This document shows positions 12,268 through 53,712 of a stretch of DNA of 64,000 bases, one piece after another. The notes below the pieces were generated by a model. That model was not told the origin of the DNA and did not search any database. It worked only from the letters and a program-made list of their open reading frames with translations. Source of the stretch: Hydractinia symbiolongicarpus (taxonomy: Eukaryota > Cnidaria > Hydrozoa > Anthoathecata > Hydractiniidae); contig NC_079875.1 in the NCBI RefSeq assembly GCF_029227915.1, positions 4,092,001-4,156,000 on the forward strand, written 5' to 3'. The translations under genes and the position numbers were made by a program. Numbering within the stretch: position 1 is the first letter of the stretch; every line of letters starts with the position of its first letter.

Positions 12268-14087
12268 TTATTTTATGTACGCCATTAAATTCAATGAATT
12301 ACATCTGTTTCGTTCGTCTTTTAATCCATTATCTAATGGATATAAAAGTGGCTATCTCTTTGAGATATTAAATAATGTCAATCCATTAAGAGTTATCACC
12401 AACTTGATTTTGACTCTTACGACAGTCACGAAAATAGGGGAATTTTATTACGTAAAAAAGAATCAGCACAAATATCTCTTATATCAACTATTGATAAGGG
12501 AGGCTACGGTCCTCTACTTTTTTATGGAAGTTAGATAAGACAATAGAAAAAGAAAATTTCTCTAAATCTAAAAAAATAAAGACTTTGAAGTGTCTGGGTT
12601 TGCATGCAAATTTTCCTCATTATATATTATCTGAAAATTGACCTTTTACATAAAATAATGCAATGTTTTTCCATTGACTTAAAAACAGTTAGCTTGAGCA
12701 AATATTATAATTGAATTTGTCATCTTTTAAATTTAGATTTTTATGAGAAATATTACGTTTTTTTTCTTTTTTTAATGAAGATCTTATCGCAACAATATGT
12801 TAATGATCAAAATAAACATATAAATCCGCCATGTTTATAATGTTGACAAATAATAACTTCAAAGTAAACATAAAAAAGAAAAAACAGGATTTTAAAGAAA
12901 TTAAAGATTTTCTGCACTTACGAATTTTAGATTTTATGGGAAATTAATCCCTATCTATAATAACTCATCCTAATCATGTAAAAATAGAGGAGAGGTCTTT
13001 CTTACTGACCCAATTGGCTAAAAAGTAGCTAGATTGACAATCTATTAATTACTTCTTTCAAAAGCCTCATCAATGTCACCACAAATGCTGGAAATAGGTG
13101 TTTAAAGGATATAAGTTAAAAGAACTGAAATATGTATGATAAACCTTTTTCAAGTCCACGGGCGGGAAATTTCAACTTTTTTTTTTTTTTTTTTTTTTGC
13201 TTTTGCAAGTGTAGAGAAAGTTTGAAAATAGTTTCGTTAAAAGATATTTTTTTCACTAAAGAATCAAAAAATGCAGTTTAGTCCAGTATCAACCTCAGGG
13301 CTTTTTGCCTTTTTTGTTGAATTTGGTAACAGCTTCTCCGTAACAACAAGAGATTCCAAGGATAAGGATGATCTAGTAATAAACTAGTGAAGAATTAGTG
13401 AAATCTTAAGTTTCACTGAATGAGTTTTTATTCCTTGTATGTCTTAGGTACAAGGATAACAAAGAGAGGGTTAGCTTAGAAACAATCTATCACTTTGAGG
13501 TTCCACTTTTTGTTTTTGAAAGTTTGTTATAGCTTTTTTCAAGTTAAAATGAATCCGCTATTAAAAAACAGGAGAGGGGCTATTTTTATCCAAAAACGTC
13601 ATAACAAAAATGAACTTCGTAAGGCTCTTCTACTTCTATGATACCATACTGACGGGACTGTTTCGCTATAGACTAAGGAACGAGGTTGCATAACAATGGC
13701 ACAGTTGTTTTTTCAGCTTTCTTGGTGCCGTACGGTTGGCGCATGCGCTTTAAATCCAACTTGCAACATTGCGTCTTCCGAATAAGATCGGAATTTTATT
13801 TTTATTTAATCAACCCGCTCGAATTTTTTATTTTATTTTAAATATACCTACATAAAACATACATACTTCCAGTATTCTCAATGAAAACTAGTTTTGATGT
13901 ATCAATGCGCTTAATCTCTTTTGATGTTTTCATTTATGTTATAGCTACTTCTTTTGTGTGTTTTAGAACCGGGAGGTACTTACGCTTACGAAAAACCGCC
14001 AAGCATTTTCACTACGCATGAAGACGTTTAAAGAAGTGTTAAAATCTTAGAATAAACAAATTGTAAATTATTAAAAAAACAGAAAGG
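12268..14087. other. region upstream of the fibrillin gene
   Basis: Gene-free AT-rich sequence with a poly-T run near 13172-13198. It must hold the fibrillin promoter and 5' untranslated region, but I cannot place a TATA box or start site with confidence. GGAACGAGGTTG near 13678 is a motif that recurs near 55418 and 63549. Confidence 0.4.
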
Positions 14088-43518
<29,431 letters not shown>

Positions 43519-43764
43519 ACAGCGTGGCCACACTGTTCTACTTCATGAGGAAGAACATGCAACAAAAAAAATTTAGTGTGTAAAACAGTTAGATTGGTTT
43601 TCGCACTTTCTGTTATTGTTTGGCTGAAGTTTCAAAATGGTGCCCAGTATGCTATAAACGAATTGAAAGATATGTCTTCCTTGACCTCAGATCCTATATT
43701 TATGTAATATTTTTGATATATTTTTATACATTTTTAGAAGCATATTTTTTGTAAATTCCCTAAT

Positions 43765-43770
43765 ATTAAA
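43765..43770 (+). terminator. FBN: candidate polyadenylation signal of fibrillin
   Basis: ATTAAA lies about 250 bases after the stop. No downstream element was confirmed; other AT-rich hexamers farther down could serve instead. Confidence 0.3.
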
Positions 43771-45151
43771 AGTCTCGCAATGAAGTTCAGTTTTTAGTTC
43801 CTTCTATACGTTTTATAGATATGAGAGATTTGTGAGATATTTGTGTATACGATAAAGCATGTATTATCAAGAAACAGTTTATATTTAAGATAATGGAAAA
43901 AAAATTGTTTTGGACAACGTCTTGTTTTTGAAAAGTTTTGTTTAGTAAAAAAGGTTTTTGGAGACTACGGTCGCTTTAATGAAGTAAAAAGTAGGAGAAA
44001 GTACGTTAGCCATGAGCTGTTTTGTGCTGAACCAAGCTCACAAAAAGTCTCAGCACGCCGGCTCAGCTCCGTAAGAGTCAAGCAAAGCCGAATTGGACAC
44101 CACAAAAATTTGCACATGCATTTAACAACAGCCAATTGAGCAGTACGCATGTTTCAGCCTGGCTCAGCTGCATGCTTCAGTCAAGCCAAGACGGCACAAT
44201 CAGATCATCTGTGTGGTACCCCTCACCTTCGTTTCCGGATGTTTTTTCTGTTTCCGTATCGCTGGCCGGATTTTAAAATACGATTGGCTTCCAGCTTTTT
44301 GCATAATTTTGACGATTTTTTCCTTAGTTCAGGTCACGATTAGCGCATCCTACCTTAATTGATTATTTTTGTAAACATAACTTTATCAGCACTTTTTAGA
44401 TTTAATGAAGTAGCGATGACTAGGTAATGGTGTTGCGTTGGACATGAAGAAAGACGACAGTGGCATAAAACGTAGACAGGTGGAATAACGAACAGCCCTG
44501 TCTTAACATTTCGAGATTAGCTTGATTCACAAAAATAAATTTAGCAAAAGAAGGACATATACTTTTTATTCCTTTTTATTTCCCAGAATATTTCTCCTGA
44601 AAACATTCACAACAAGATTTGCGAAAATAAGTTCGATATTTATTTTTCTAAAAATAAATCCAGCAAATTTATCAAGCATTGATTAGTGAAGAAAATTGAT
44701 TATATATATATAAATTTTATCAAAGTATTAAAAAAGAAAAAAAATTTGAAACTTGCATTTAACACAATTGTCAACATGAAAGTGTGATTGTTTTTTAGAG
44801 AAAATTGTAAGTCAAGCAAAACTTGTGATTGTCTAGTTAATACATACTGTACGCATATTGTTTATTTGTGACATAAAAATGGTGTTTATTGAGTTTTTTG
44901 CACAATTCGCGAAATTTTAGGACGAAAATTTTCTCACGAAAATTAGTTCTTGCGAAAATAAGGTATCCCATATTTGGTCCTGCTTTTAACCTACTAGAAT
45001 AAATATGCATGTACAAAAATTTTGTAAATAAAATAAAGGGATACCTGATTTTCAAACTTTCCATTTATAGGATGCTATGAAGTTTTCAGACACACACACT
45101 TGCTTAATGATGATGTTTTGAAAAATAAAGATGTGTCGGAATGTTTTTTTA

Positions 45152-45476
45152 CAGGGGCGCCACAATTTCCAAAGTGGGGGGGGGGGTCTTAGGCATAGTG
45201 GTAGATTTTGAGATTTTAGTGACAATCAACGAGCGAGGCGAGTTGCCGAAACAGCTGGGTTCCAGGGGGCGCTGTAAGCCACCTGGTGGGGTCCAGGGGC
45301 AAAGGCCCTGGAAGCCAGCGCATATTTAGAGTCCTAAAACACTATTTAGTGAGATAACCTGCAGGTTCTCTGGTTGGATAACATAAATTTTCATGCAGAA
45401 AATAAAAAATTATTACTTAGCAAAAAAGGTGGGGGGCTGAAACCCCCTCTCCAGCCCCCTGGTGGCGCCGCCCCTG
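45152..45476. mobile_element. 325-bp hAT-like MITE
   Basis: The left end is CAGGGGCGCCAC. The right end reads CAGGGGCGGCGCCAC on the other strand, the same except for one GGC. TTTTA borders both sides (45147-45151, 45477-45481), a possible 5-bp duplication in T-rich sequence. The interior has G-runs and no transposase. Confidence 0.7.
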
Positions 45477-45819
45477 TTTTAACACTTGCAATTTCTTTTA
45501 TATAAAACTGCCACATCTTGTCGTCTCGAATGCTGAGACACGGATTTTTGGCGTATAAGTGGTAAGCATAAAAAGTTTGGTAAGGACGTGATCCAAAAGA
45601 TTTCTTAAAATTATTGGTCATCACAAATTTGAAAACAAAATTTTCATTTAGGAAATACTTATTTAGCTATACTAAGTAATTATTTCCATGACCTGTTAGT
45701 AAAAAAGCACAATATCTTTCTAAAACTTTATAAGAACGTTTATTGTAGTTACCAAGATAATTTTTTTTGTATATTTTAGCCGCCTTCTCTCATATCAAAA
45801 AGACAAATATCCTTTGGAA

Positions 45820-46020
45820 CGAGGGTGGGCAAGATTTGCTTCGCCGTTGTGTCAAATCTGAGGACCGTGGGTTCAATCGGTATGAATCAATCTTTTCCGC
45901 AACGTTCAGCATGAGAATAATATCTTAGGCGATTGTTTAATTGAGCGGCTGTTGTACGTGCATGTCTTTCATAGCTCATATGGGAGCTTTAAATACACTC
46001 CTTCGTTGGACGATGATTGA
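45820..46020 (+). mobile_element. SINE-like element, family 1, copy 2
   Basis: Shares CGTTCAGCATGAGAATA, ATCTTAGGCG and the tail CATAGCTCATATGGGAGC with the other copies. The head (GTGGGTTCAATCGG box B-like) is more diverged. Opposite orientation to copies 1 and 3. Confidence 0.7.
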
Positions 46021-46420
46021 CAACAGTACTTTTAAGAACTGATAAAGCTATCCTTGGTTAATAATAAAGCGTAGTTTTTGATTGATCGATGTTCAAACTA
46101 GAATTTTGCAAAAAGTCAAAATGCCAACCGCTTAGCTACCATCTGATATTTTATAACCCTTCACAAGTAAGTGCTTTTGCTTTTGTTGTGCAACCATTGG
46201 AAACCTGTTTTGATGAAATGCGCGGTGACCATGGCGAAATTGTACCATCTTGATTTTTAAACTGACGTTTACAATATGTATATATGACGTCAAATATGAA
46301 ATTTTATGTCAGAGTATTTTAAACTCTTGCTACGGTTAAGACGATTTTGACTTAAGTAGAAAAAAAGTGATATATTTTATTTCATTGTTTTTTAAAACAA
46401 TTGGAATAGAAATTTAACAA

Positions 46421-49400
46421 ATGGCGTTTGATAAAACAATAGCCGCTTTGTTTTCAAAAAAGAAAACTCGAAAGAGAAAGAAGAATAACTCAAGACCATC
46501 TTCTCGTGCGTCTGCGACATACAGTTTAGAAGATCGATCAAGTGATGCAAGTTGCAGCGATATATCACAAGATGATATTGAAGTAACTCCAGTGGTAATT
46601 GTGGATGAAAATGCATCGCAAGCAGACTTCGCTACAGATGCAAGTGAAGATAACTCCGTTAACGCCTTCTCAGAAGACTCACAAGTGTTAGTTCGAAACA
46701 GGCTAATCCGGAATGTTGATTATGTGGACGGGCAAGACTTAGATGCAGAAAATGAGTTAATTGATGATGGTCATGATGACGATGATTATGCTGTCAAATA
46801 TAAGCATAATGATGACAGTGAGAGCGAAGATAATGATGATGTCTCGGTGACCCAATTATATATGGGCTCTTCAAGATATTTTCTCAAAACCAACGCAAGA
46901 TATGCAAACGAGAGCAAGGAGAGAGATAGGGAAGATAAGGAAGCCACCGCAGAAATGAAGAAATTTTCATTGATGACGAAATTGAAGAATAGGATGAAGA
47001 AACTTAGTAATGAAGAGAAAGTAAAACAAAAGAAGGAAAAAGGTTGGGTACAGAGAGAAATGAGAGAGGCTGAGAAGATCAAAAAGGAAAGAAGAGCTGT
47101 GTTGAAACGTTTGAATAAAAGAGACGAAAAAGAGGTAAGTACACTCGTGTTAGTTTCTGTTTGTTTTTTACTTTTTGCTTGTTTGTTTGTTTGTTTATTT
47201 GTCAATATCGTAACTATTAGCTAAGATAGGAACAATTTTATCGTTTAAGAGAATTAAGATCTCATAAAAAACAATAACAATAATTAAACTATTAAACCTC
47301 CTGTTTGCTGCGTAAGTTGCATGTTTCTTGATGCTAATTTAAATCTGTAAATACGTAAAAGTTGTGTTTCGATTGTCAGATAAGAAAACTGTTATTTAAA
47401 TAACCTGGCGGCTGCTTAAATAAGCTTTTTAAATAAGGAAAATTTTTTGACAAAAAATCATTCATTAAATAATTTTAAAAGTTAATGAAATAAGTGTATG
47501 AAATAAAAAAAAGAAAATCCAAGTTAAAACAGTATAAAAAACGTTTAGCGAAAGGAACAAGAGAGACTGAGAAATCTGAACAGATCTTCATGCAGCCGTA
47601 ATCAAGTTATATCCACTCACTCTACTTCTTCAAGTATTCGTGAAGTTTACAGTCCAGTTAAAATCTTCTCCATTCCAAGATGGAGACTACGTCACGTTTC
47701 ACCGCTCATTGGTGTTGTTCAATCCATGATCACAGAGGAGCAGTGTCAAGGGCTCCTTCCAGAACAGTGCTTTCCGCCACCACCAAAACCAGAACCAAAA
47801 TGGGTGCCACCAAAAAGAACGCCGCAGCCGACTCCCACTCCTCCACCGACACCACCACCAATATCTCCTGGTTTACCATCCAGTGTGACATCCTCTTGGA
47901 TTGATTTTAATACATTAAGACCTGATACAAGATCGAGAGAACTAAAGGCCGCTGCTAAACGGAGGCTTTATGGATTTGACATCTACGGGAATTCTCTTTG
48001 GGTAGATCCTCTTCCTGAAGGTATTGAATATTGCTACATTGAAAACGGGATTGATGGTCCTGAAATTATACGCAGACTTTCACAATACCGCTCAGATTGT
48101 GATTATAGAGATCGATTGGAAGAAGAGAAGAAAAGAGCAGAAGAGAATCCTCCTGAAAATCCGGATGATCTTATCGAATATAACCGGGAGACTGCTGAAA
48201 GGTATATGCGGGATGCATGTGAAGGGAAAGTTAAGGAAGAATACGAAGAAGATAAGAAAAGAAAAAATATGGAGTTTAGGATAAGAAGAAGAATTGCAGA
48301 AGGAAGCTATCCCAATGCATCTGTAAATGAGGAAGACTTACCCAGTTTGTTAAGGTATGTTTGTGAAACAGATGAGTAAATTTTTGATAATTTTTGCAAT
48401 TTGATAAATTCTGCAATTAAATTTAAATTCACTGATGGAAGAATTCTTGCTCTTTTGAAGAATTTGTTTGATAGATTGCAATATCCATGAATCAATCGTC
48501 TGCTAGTTCGCGGGCATTTAACTTCGTGGACGTCTGGTTTTAAAAATTTCCGTATTTTAACTAAAACCGCAAAATCACGAAACTTGCTTTCCATAAAAAT
48601 TTAGGGAAGATCTTCTGAGATACTAGATACTCTTGACAAATTTCACGACATAAATTATAGCGAATTTAGCTAAAGTTTACGAAATCTGCCAAAGTTATTG
48701 CACGCAAACGTTTCTGCACTTAAAGTACGTCTTTTAACATCATTGGCCATATTCATATCATAAAAAGTTCTTAGTGACATGGTTGAACAAGTTTTAAAAT
48801 TTGTCTCGCTTATCATCTCAAAATTTGTCTCGCTTTAGGTATGTGTGGAAAGGTAAATTAAAGAAAGTAGAAAAATATTTAGCTGACAAACATAATCATG
48901 ATAAAATCAACAAACGAGATCACAGAGGAAGGTAATTTGAAATTACAAGTTTTGTATGTAGTTTATAAAGAGATTTACACAAAATTGAAGAAACTTTGGA
49001 GCCAGAAAAATTGATAATTTTGTTTCAAAATGCCTCATTGCTGAAGACGACATTTTTAATCGTTTCCATAATAATTTTTTCGGAATTCACCCATCAAGAA
49101 GGTCTTGGAGCTGAAATGATTGTGAAAATTAAGAAATGTTTGGAAATGAACCGATTTCGTTCCCACGGCTTTTTTTTTTTGCTTTCTGATATGTGGCTAT
49201 TATTATTTTCTATTAGAAAGTGAAAAAGGCTCTAGGAACGAAATTGACTAGAACCAGGTCTCTTTAAAAAAAACGTGTAATCGAATATTTTTTCCATAAT
49301 AAAATCCATAATATAAACACAGCTTAACTACTCACAACTATGATAGCACTTTTTTCCTTTCTGACTATCTCAGACGGTGAGAAGATTATCGCTCCACTTT

Positions 49401-51616
49401 TTGTGTAGTAAAGGAGATATCTATAACTCGCTTTTTATATATTTTGGTTGCAGATCAGCACTGCATTACGCAGCTTCATGGGGTTGTTGCAGAATAATGA
49501 AGATGTTGCTGGAAGTACCAGGCATAAGTTTGAATCGAAGAGACGAAGATGGAAAAACACCTCTGTATAAGGTATTGAATTAAGAATACAATCAACTTAA
49601 ATAGACAGGAGACCAAAATATATACGCTACAGTGCTGTTGGTCTGTAAGATAAAAACGGTAGCTACGAGCAGTGAAGCGCAAATTCCTGTGGATTTTTGT
49701 ACGGGCTAACGATTAGTTTGGCAAAGTTTAATAATTCACCAATGTGTTTAAAATTTATTGTACTTTATGATTACATCGGAATGGTATAATTATACACCTG
49801 CCACGTAACATAGTCAAACTTTTTATTTTGAAAAAGGCCTAACTACCAAAGGCTGGTGACAAAGAATTTGTTCTAGTTATTCAATAATGGCGGATTCCTT
49901 TAGGCTGTGGAAATTCGTAGTAACAACGCTGTAAAGATGTTGCAACAAAAAGGCGCAAACTTGCTGATGAAAGCACGTGATGGGCGGAACGCCTTTGAAT
50001 ACGCCCTTCAAGAACTGGGTGACAATAGTATTCAGATGATCAAGTATTTTTACAACGATTGTGGAATGAAAGACTTGAGAAAGGAGAGAGGAAAAATGAC
50101 ATTCGTTCATTTAGCATGCTTAGCGAGAAGAAATGTTCCTGTGGTGAAAACTTTAGAGATGTTGTTGGTGAGAGAAAACATTAATGCTACAGAAGGAATG
50201 GGAAGGTACTTTAAAACTCAGTATCTATATAATAGCAGCACGAAATCGTAAAGCTAAAAACTACAATATTTTTACCGACTTTGCTATCCGTCAATGAACC
50301 AAAGATGGTAGCAACAAGTAGCGACGGAGGAACTTTTGTGGATTTTACCACCGGTTAAATCTCAATGTATTTATCCACGGGCGTACAACTAGTTTTATTT
50401 TCCCTACGTCGCTTGTAACAAGTAAATTTAAAAGTGCTAGACTTCCTTCAGCGTTTTCTCACATGTTAAGCTATGTGAGATGTTTTCAGGAATTTTGCTC
50501 GGTTCTTTATCCCCTGCGATTAATTCGAGCTGCTTCACCTGCGTACTTGCACGAGTAGATTTTACTCGCTTACCTTGAAACTTTTTCTACCATAGAACTG
50601 CATTAATGCTTGCTACACGAACAAATCGTCCAGACATTGTTCGACTCCTACTTCAGCATCACGCTGATGTTATGCATCTGGATATGAGACTTACCACAGC
50701 GAAAGGTTATGCTGAACCTGACTCAGAGTAAGTGATCACTTTATTCGGAAGAAAATCATTTTAGTTCTGACTTGAAAGGCAGATAATCAAAACCTTAGAA
50801 TTCATTATTTTCACTATAATCACTTATTTTATGAGCAATATTTTTAAGATGGACCGAGGCTCAGCCTTAAACTTTTTGGGAAAAATTTTAAGGAACTGAA
50901 AGTTAAGCCTGCCTTGTTAAGTCATAAACAAAAGAATTTTGAAGCAAATTGTAGAACTTATTAAAAAATAAAGAAAAATGTAGTGATTATAATGTGTATT
51001 TTTCTTATTTAGAATTTACAAAATGTTGGACAGTGCTATGTTGAAAGTTTCAAGAAAAGTATGTGCACCTATTTGATCAAAGTGTCTCTTTCATATCATC
51101 AGAGGTTGAATAATGACAGAGTATAACAGCAAACGCTTAAAAAAAATTTTGTATTCATTTAGTTAATCTATTTCAATACTTGGTCTTAATAAATTTCACT
51201 TTTTGTTTTCAGAAAGCTCGCGCTAGACAAATGGAGAAAGAACTTTCTGAACAGTTAAAAAAACAACAACAAAAATATAAAGATTCAACTAAGACAGTCA
51301 AGACTGCTACAGGTGTCGAGTATGTCAATCTTAATCACTTATTTATTTAGTGTTTGTTAACCGTGAGCTGTTTTTTCTCAGCCTCATTTCCATGACTTTT
51401 CTTCTGGTGACCCTTGAATTCCTGAATCTCTTTCACAGGAGGACGTTTGTTTCCCTTTTGATACGTGTCAATGCGAACACAGAAAAATTAAACACTTTGT
51501 TATTGAAAAGTAAATACGACACCAAATGATATATTTTTGAATTTTTTAGGGTAAAAGTCACAGATCCATTTGGTAAACACAAGAACAGAATTTTGCCTAC
51601 AATACTTTTTAAATAA
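46421..51616 (+). CDS. ankyrin-repeat protein, 794 residues, nine exons, family not recognised
   Basis: Exons 46421-47134, 47549-48354, 48839-48931, 49454-49571, 49904-50205, 50596-50727, 51013-51058, 51213-51319, 51550-51616 have GT-AG borders and join in phase to 2385 nt (795 codons with TAA). ATG 46421 has A at -3 and G at +4. Residues 13-21 are very basic (KKKTRKRKK, possible nuclear signal). About 40-150 are acidic with Ser, and 175-240 are Lys/Glu-rich (predicted coiled coil). A proline-rich stretch lies near 314-346. About five ankyrin repeats span ~537-705 (RSALHYAASWGCCRIMKMLL, RTALMLATRTNRPDIVRLLL). The end is Lys/Gln-rich with a short tail VKVTDPFGKHKN. No signal peptide or membrane segment. 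Ankyrin repeats imply protein binding; I cannot name partner or family. Confidence 0.9.
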
Positions 51617-51624
51617 TTTCTTGT

Positions 51625-51630
51625 AATAAA
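51625..51630 (+). terminator. candidate polyadenylation signal of the ankyrin gene
   Basis: AATAAA 9 bases after the TAA at 51614-51616. That would give a very short 3' UTR; a later site past the ATT array is possible. Confidence 0.35.
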
Positions 51631-51639
51631 TACCTTTAT

Positions 51640-51812
<173 letters not shown>

Positions 51813-51863
51813 TGTATATCCTTGTAAAAATATTTTATGCCAATCGTTGATGTGTGATCGAAT

Positions 51864-51924
51864 ACCGGTAGTTTAGCAGTTAAAACATGACACTGTCAGA
51901 CGTGCGTTCGAGTCTCACCCGGTT
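51864..51924 (+). mobile_element. tRNA-like sequence, probably a SINE head
   Basis: Begins ACCGGTAGTTTAGCAGTTA (box A-like) and ends with GCGTTCGAGTCTC (box B-like) and ACCCGGTT, which can pair with the start. CACTGTCAGAC resembles an Asp-type anticodon region. Too short and irregular to call a functional tRNA. Confidence 0.5.
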
Positions 51925-52104
51925 GACAAAAATACTAAAACTTAGGCTAATAAAAAACAATTGAATAAAAATTGTGTATTTTTTGTACAACTGTGCAGCA
52001 AGCTTTCGATATTACGATTATTTTATTTTCAAAGAAAAACCTTTTCTTACTTCTTAATGGTACTTTTGTCAATGAGAATCCTGCAAAGGGGTCCTACAGT
52101 ATTT

Positions 52105-52310
52105 AAATCATGGAAATTGAGGTACACAAGCCATGCAATCACAACAACCGTTTAACTGGACAGCCGCTTAAGATACCAATGCTATTCTCATGCTGAACGC
52201 TAAGTAGAAAGAATGCATTCTTATTAAGTCTCCTCCGAATTTCCCTACCACAATTCGCACTGTAAGCGAACGCTCTACCACAAAGCCACCAGTTGGTGGA
52301 ACATAATCAT
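52105..52310 (-). mobile_element. SINE-like element, family 1, copy 3
   Basis: The minus strand reads GTGGCTTTGTGGTAGAGCG and TTCGCTTACAGTGCG, then AGCGTTCAGCATGAGAATA and ATCTTAAGCGGCTG, matching copies 1 and 2 in order. A clear box B is missing. Confidence 0.7.
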
Positions 52311-53643
52311 TCTAATCTTTGCTTTCAAATTATATTCAGTGCAACAGTTATTGTTTATCCTAACATGTGCTCACTTTGTACAAAGCTGCTTGTCACAAAG
52401 TCACTACATTGTTATCACAGAGTGACTTTCACAAAGTCATCACAGGGTCACTACAGAAAAACACCAAATATGCTTCGTCACCCTTTTTAAAAACGTTAAA
52501 TTTAATAAAGCGAAAATTTTCCGTTAGTATAAAATCCGAAAATCTTAAAAAACGATAGAGAAGAATTGTGGCATTAGGGATTTACAATCCCGCTTCACTT
52601 CTAGCTTCAATGCTGATATTTTTGGTAACAATTCTGTGAAGTAAAGCTACTGGAACCCAATCAAATTCAACAATCACGTGGTAAGCCACATTCGCTACAG
52701 CAAAACTGAAAATTGATCAATCAACTTTTGAGATCACGCAATCTCACTTAAACTCCAGGATTGCATAATTCTTCTTATTGCATGGTGATTGAGAAATAGC
52801 ATATTGAGGTTCATAAGAAATTGCGCATGATTTCGAAATGAGACCAAAAAGCCCTGTGGCTTTAAGATTTCCGTCATTAGCCTAAAAGATTTTGAAATTT
52901 AAAGTAGACCTTGAAAACGGAGAATTATGGATAAACAAATCACGAGTATCACGATTCTTAACTATTTTTTTAACTAACCTGCAATGTTAAAATACAGCTC
53001 AATAAATAAAAAATAAAAATTTTACATAGCTATATGAAGTATTCTAAAATAACAGTTAAAACTTTAACTGGAGATTTTTAAAAGTGATAAGGAAAATTCT
53101 GGAAATTCCAGAATACAAATCTTGCTATGTAGAAACTTGACGATTCGATTATAATAACTTCTGAACAAGCTCAATTTAAATGATGAAGTATTTCATTGTT
53201 TATTAATAAAGCAATAAATACATAATAGCATTTCAGTATTTAGGCCTTCAAAATTTACTCTCTTGTTGAAAAGGTTTTGAAAATGGTGATGGTGCATGGT
53301 TTGATAACAGCTGATCTGAAAGAGAAAGTACGTTTTAAAAATGAGATACAATAATACAATTTTGCCATGAACTGCATTAAAACCAAGTTGTTTAAATATT
53401 GTCTCTTTTTAACTTCTCTTTGCCTCTTTGATTTAAAAAGGGAATTTAATACAAAGATACAAATCCATGCGATATGATGCACAGGTATATTTCGTGAGAT
53501 TTTTAAAAATCAAGTCATTTCTAAGAAATCTTAGAAAAATATTTTGTGATACTTTGGGTTGATCTCAAGAAAGATTTTCAAGCAAATTAGGCACAATGAG
53601 AACTGATAATTAGCCAGTAACAGAATAGTTAGGCGTTTTCAAT
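52311..53643. other. intergenic, no gene seen
   Basis: AT-rich. 52376-52450 has several short CACAAAGTCA/GTCACTACA-type repeats. Open frames here are short and lack splice context. Confidence 0.45.
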
Positions 53644-53712
53644 GGCGCCATAGCTTGGTGGTTATAACTCTGCCACTTGTGCGGGAGAACGGGGTTCGAT
53701 TCCCTCTGGCGG
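53644..53712 (+). mobile_element. tRNA-like sequence, probably a SINE head
   Basis: GGCGCCATAGCTTGGTGGTT (box A) and GGGGTTCGATTCCC (box B) with CGCCA and TGGCG able to pair as an acceptor stem. CTGCCACTTGTGCGGGAG resembles a Gly-type anticodon arm but has extra bases. It is followed by an A-rich unrelated body. Confidence 0.55.

Larger units (their letters stand above)
43771..46420. other. spacer between fibrillin and the ankyrin gene
   Basis: No gene seen. It includes the rest of any fibrillin 3' UTR, a palindrome-rich stretch around 44000-44190 (AGCTCAGC-type words), a hAT-like MITE and a SINE copy listed separately. Confidence 0.5.

Noticed and set aside
46786-47205. 139-residue minus-strand frame rich in Ser, Leu and Phe
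   Set aside because: It is the shadow of the acidic/Lys-Glu-rich exon 1 of the ankyrin gene.
53644-53712. Functional Gly-like tRNA gene
   Set aside because: The acceptor stem pairs only partly and the anticodon arm has extra bases.
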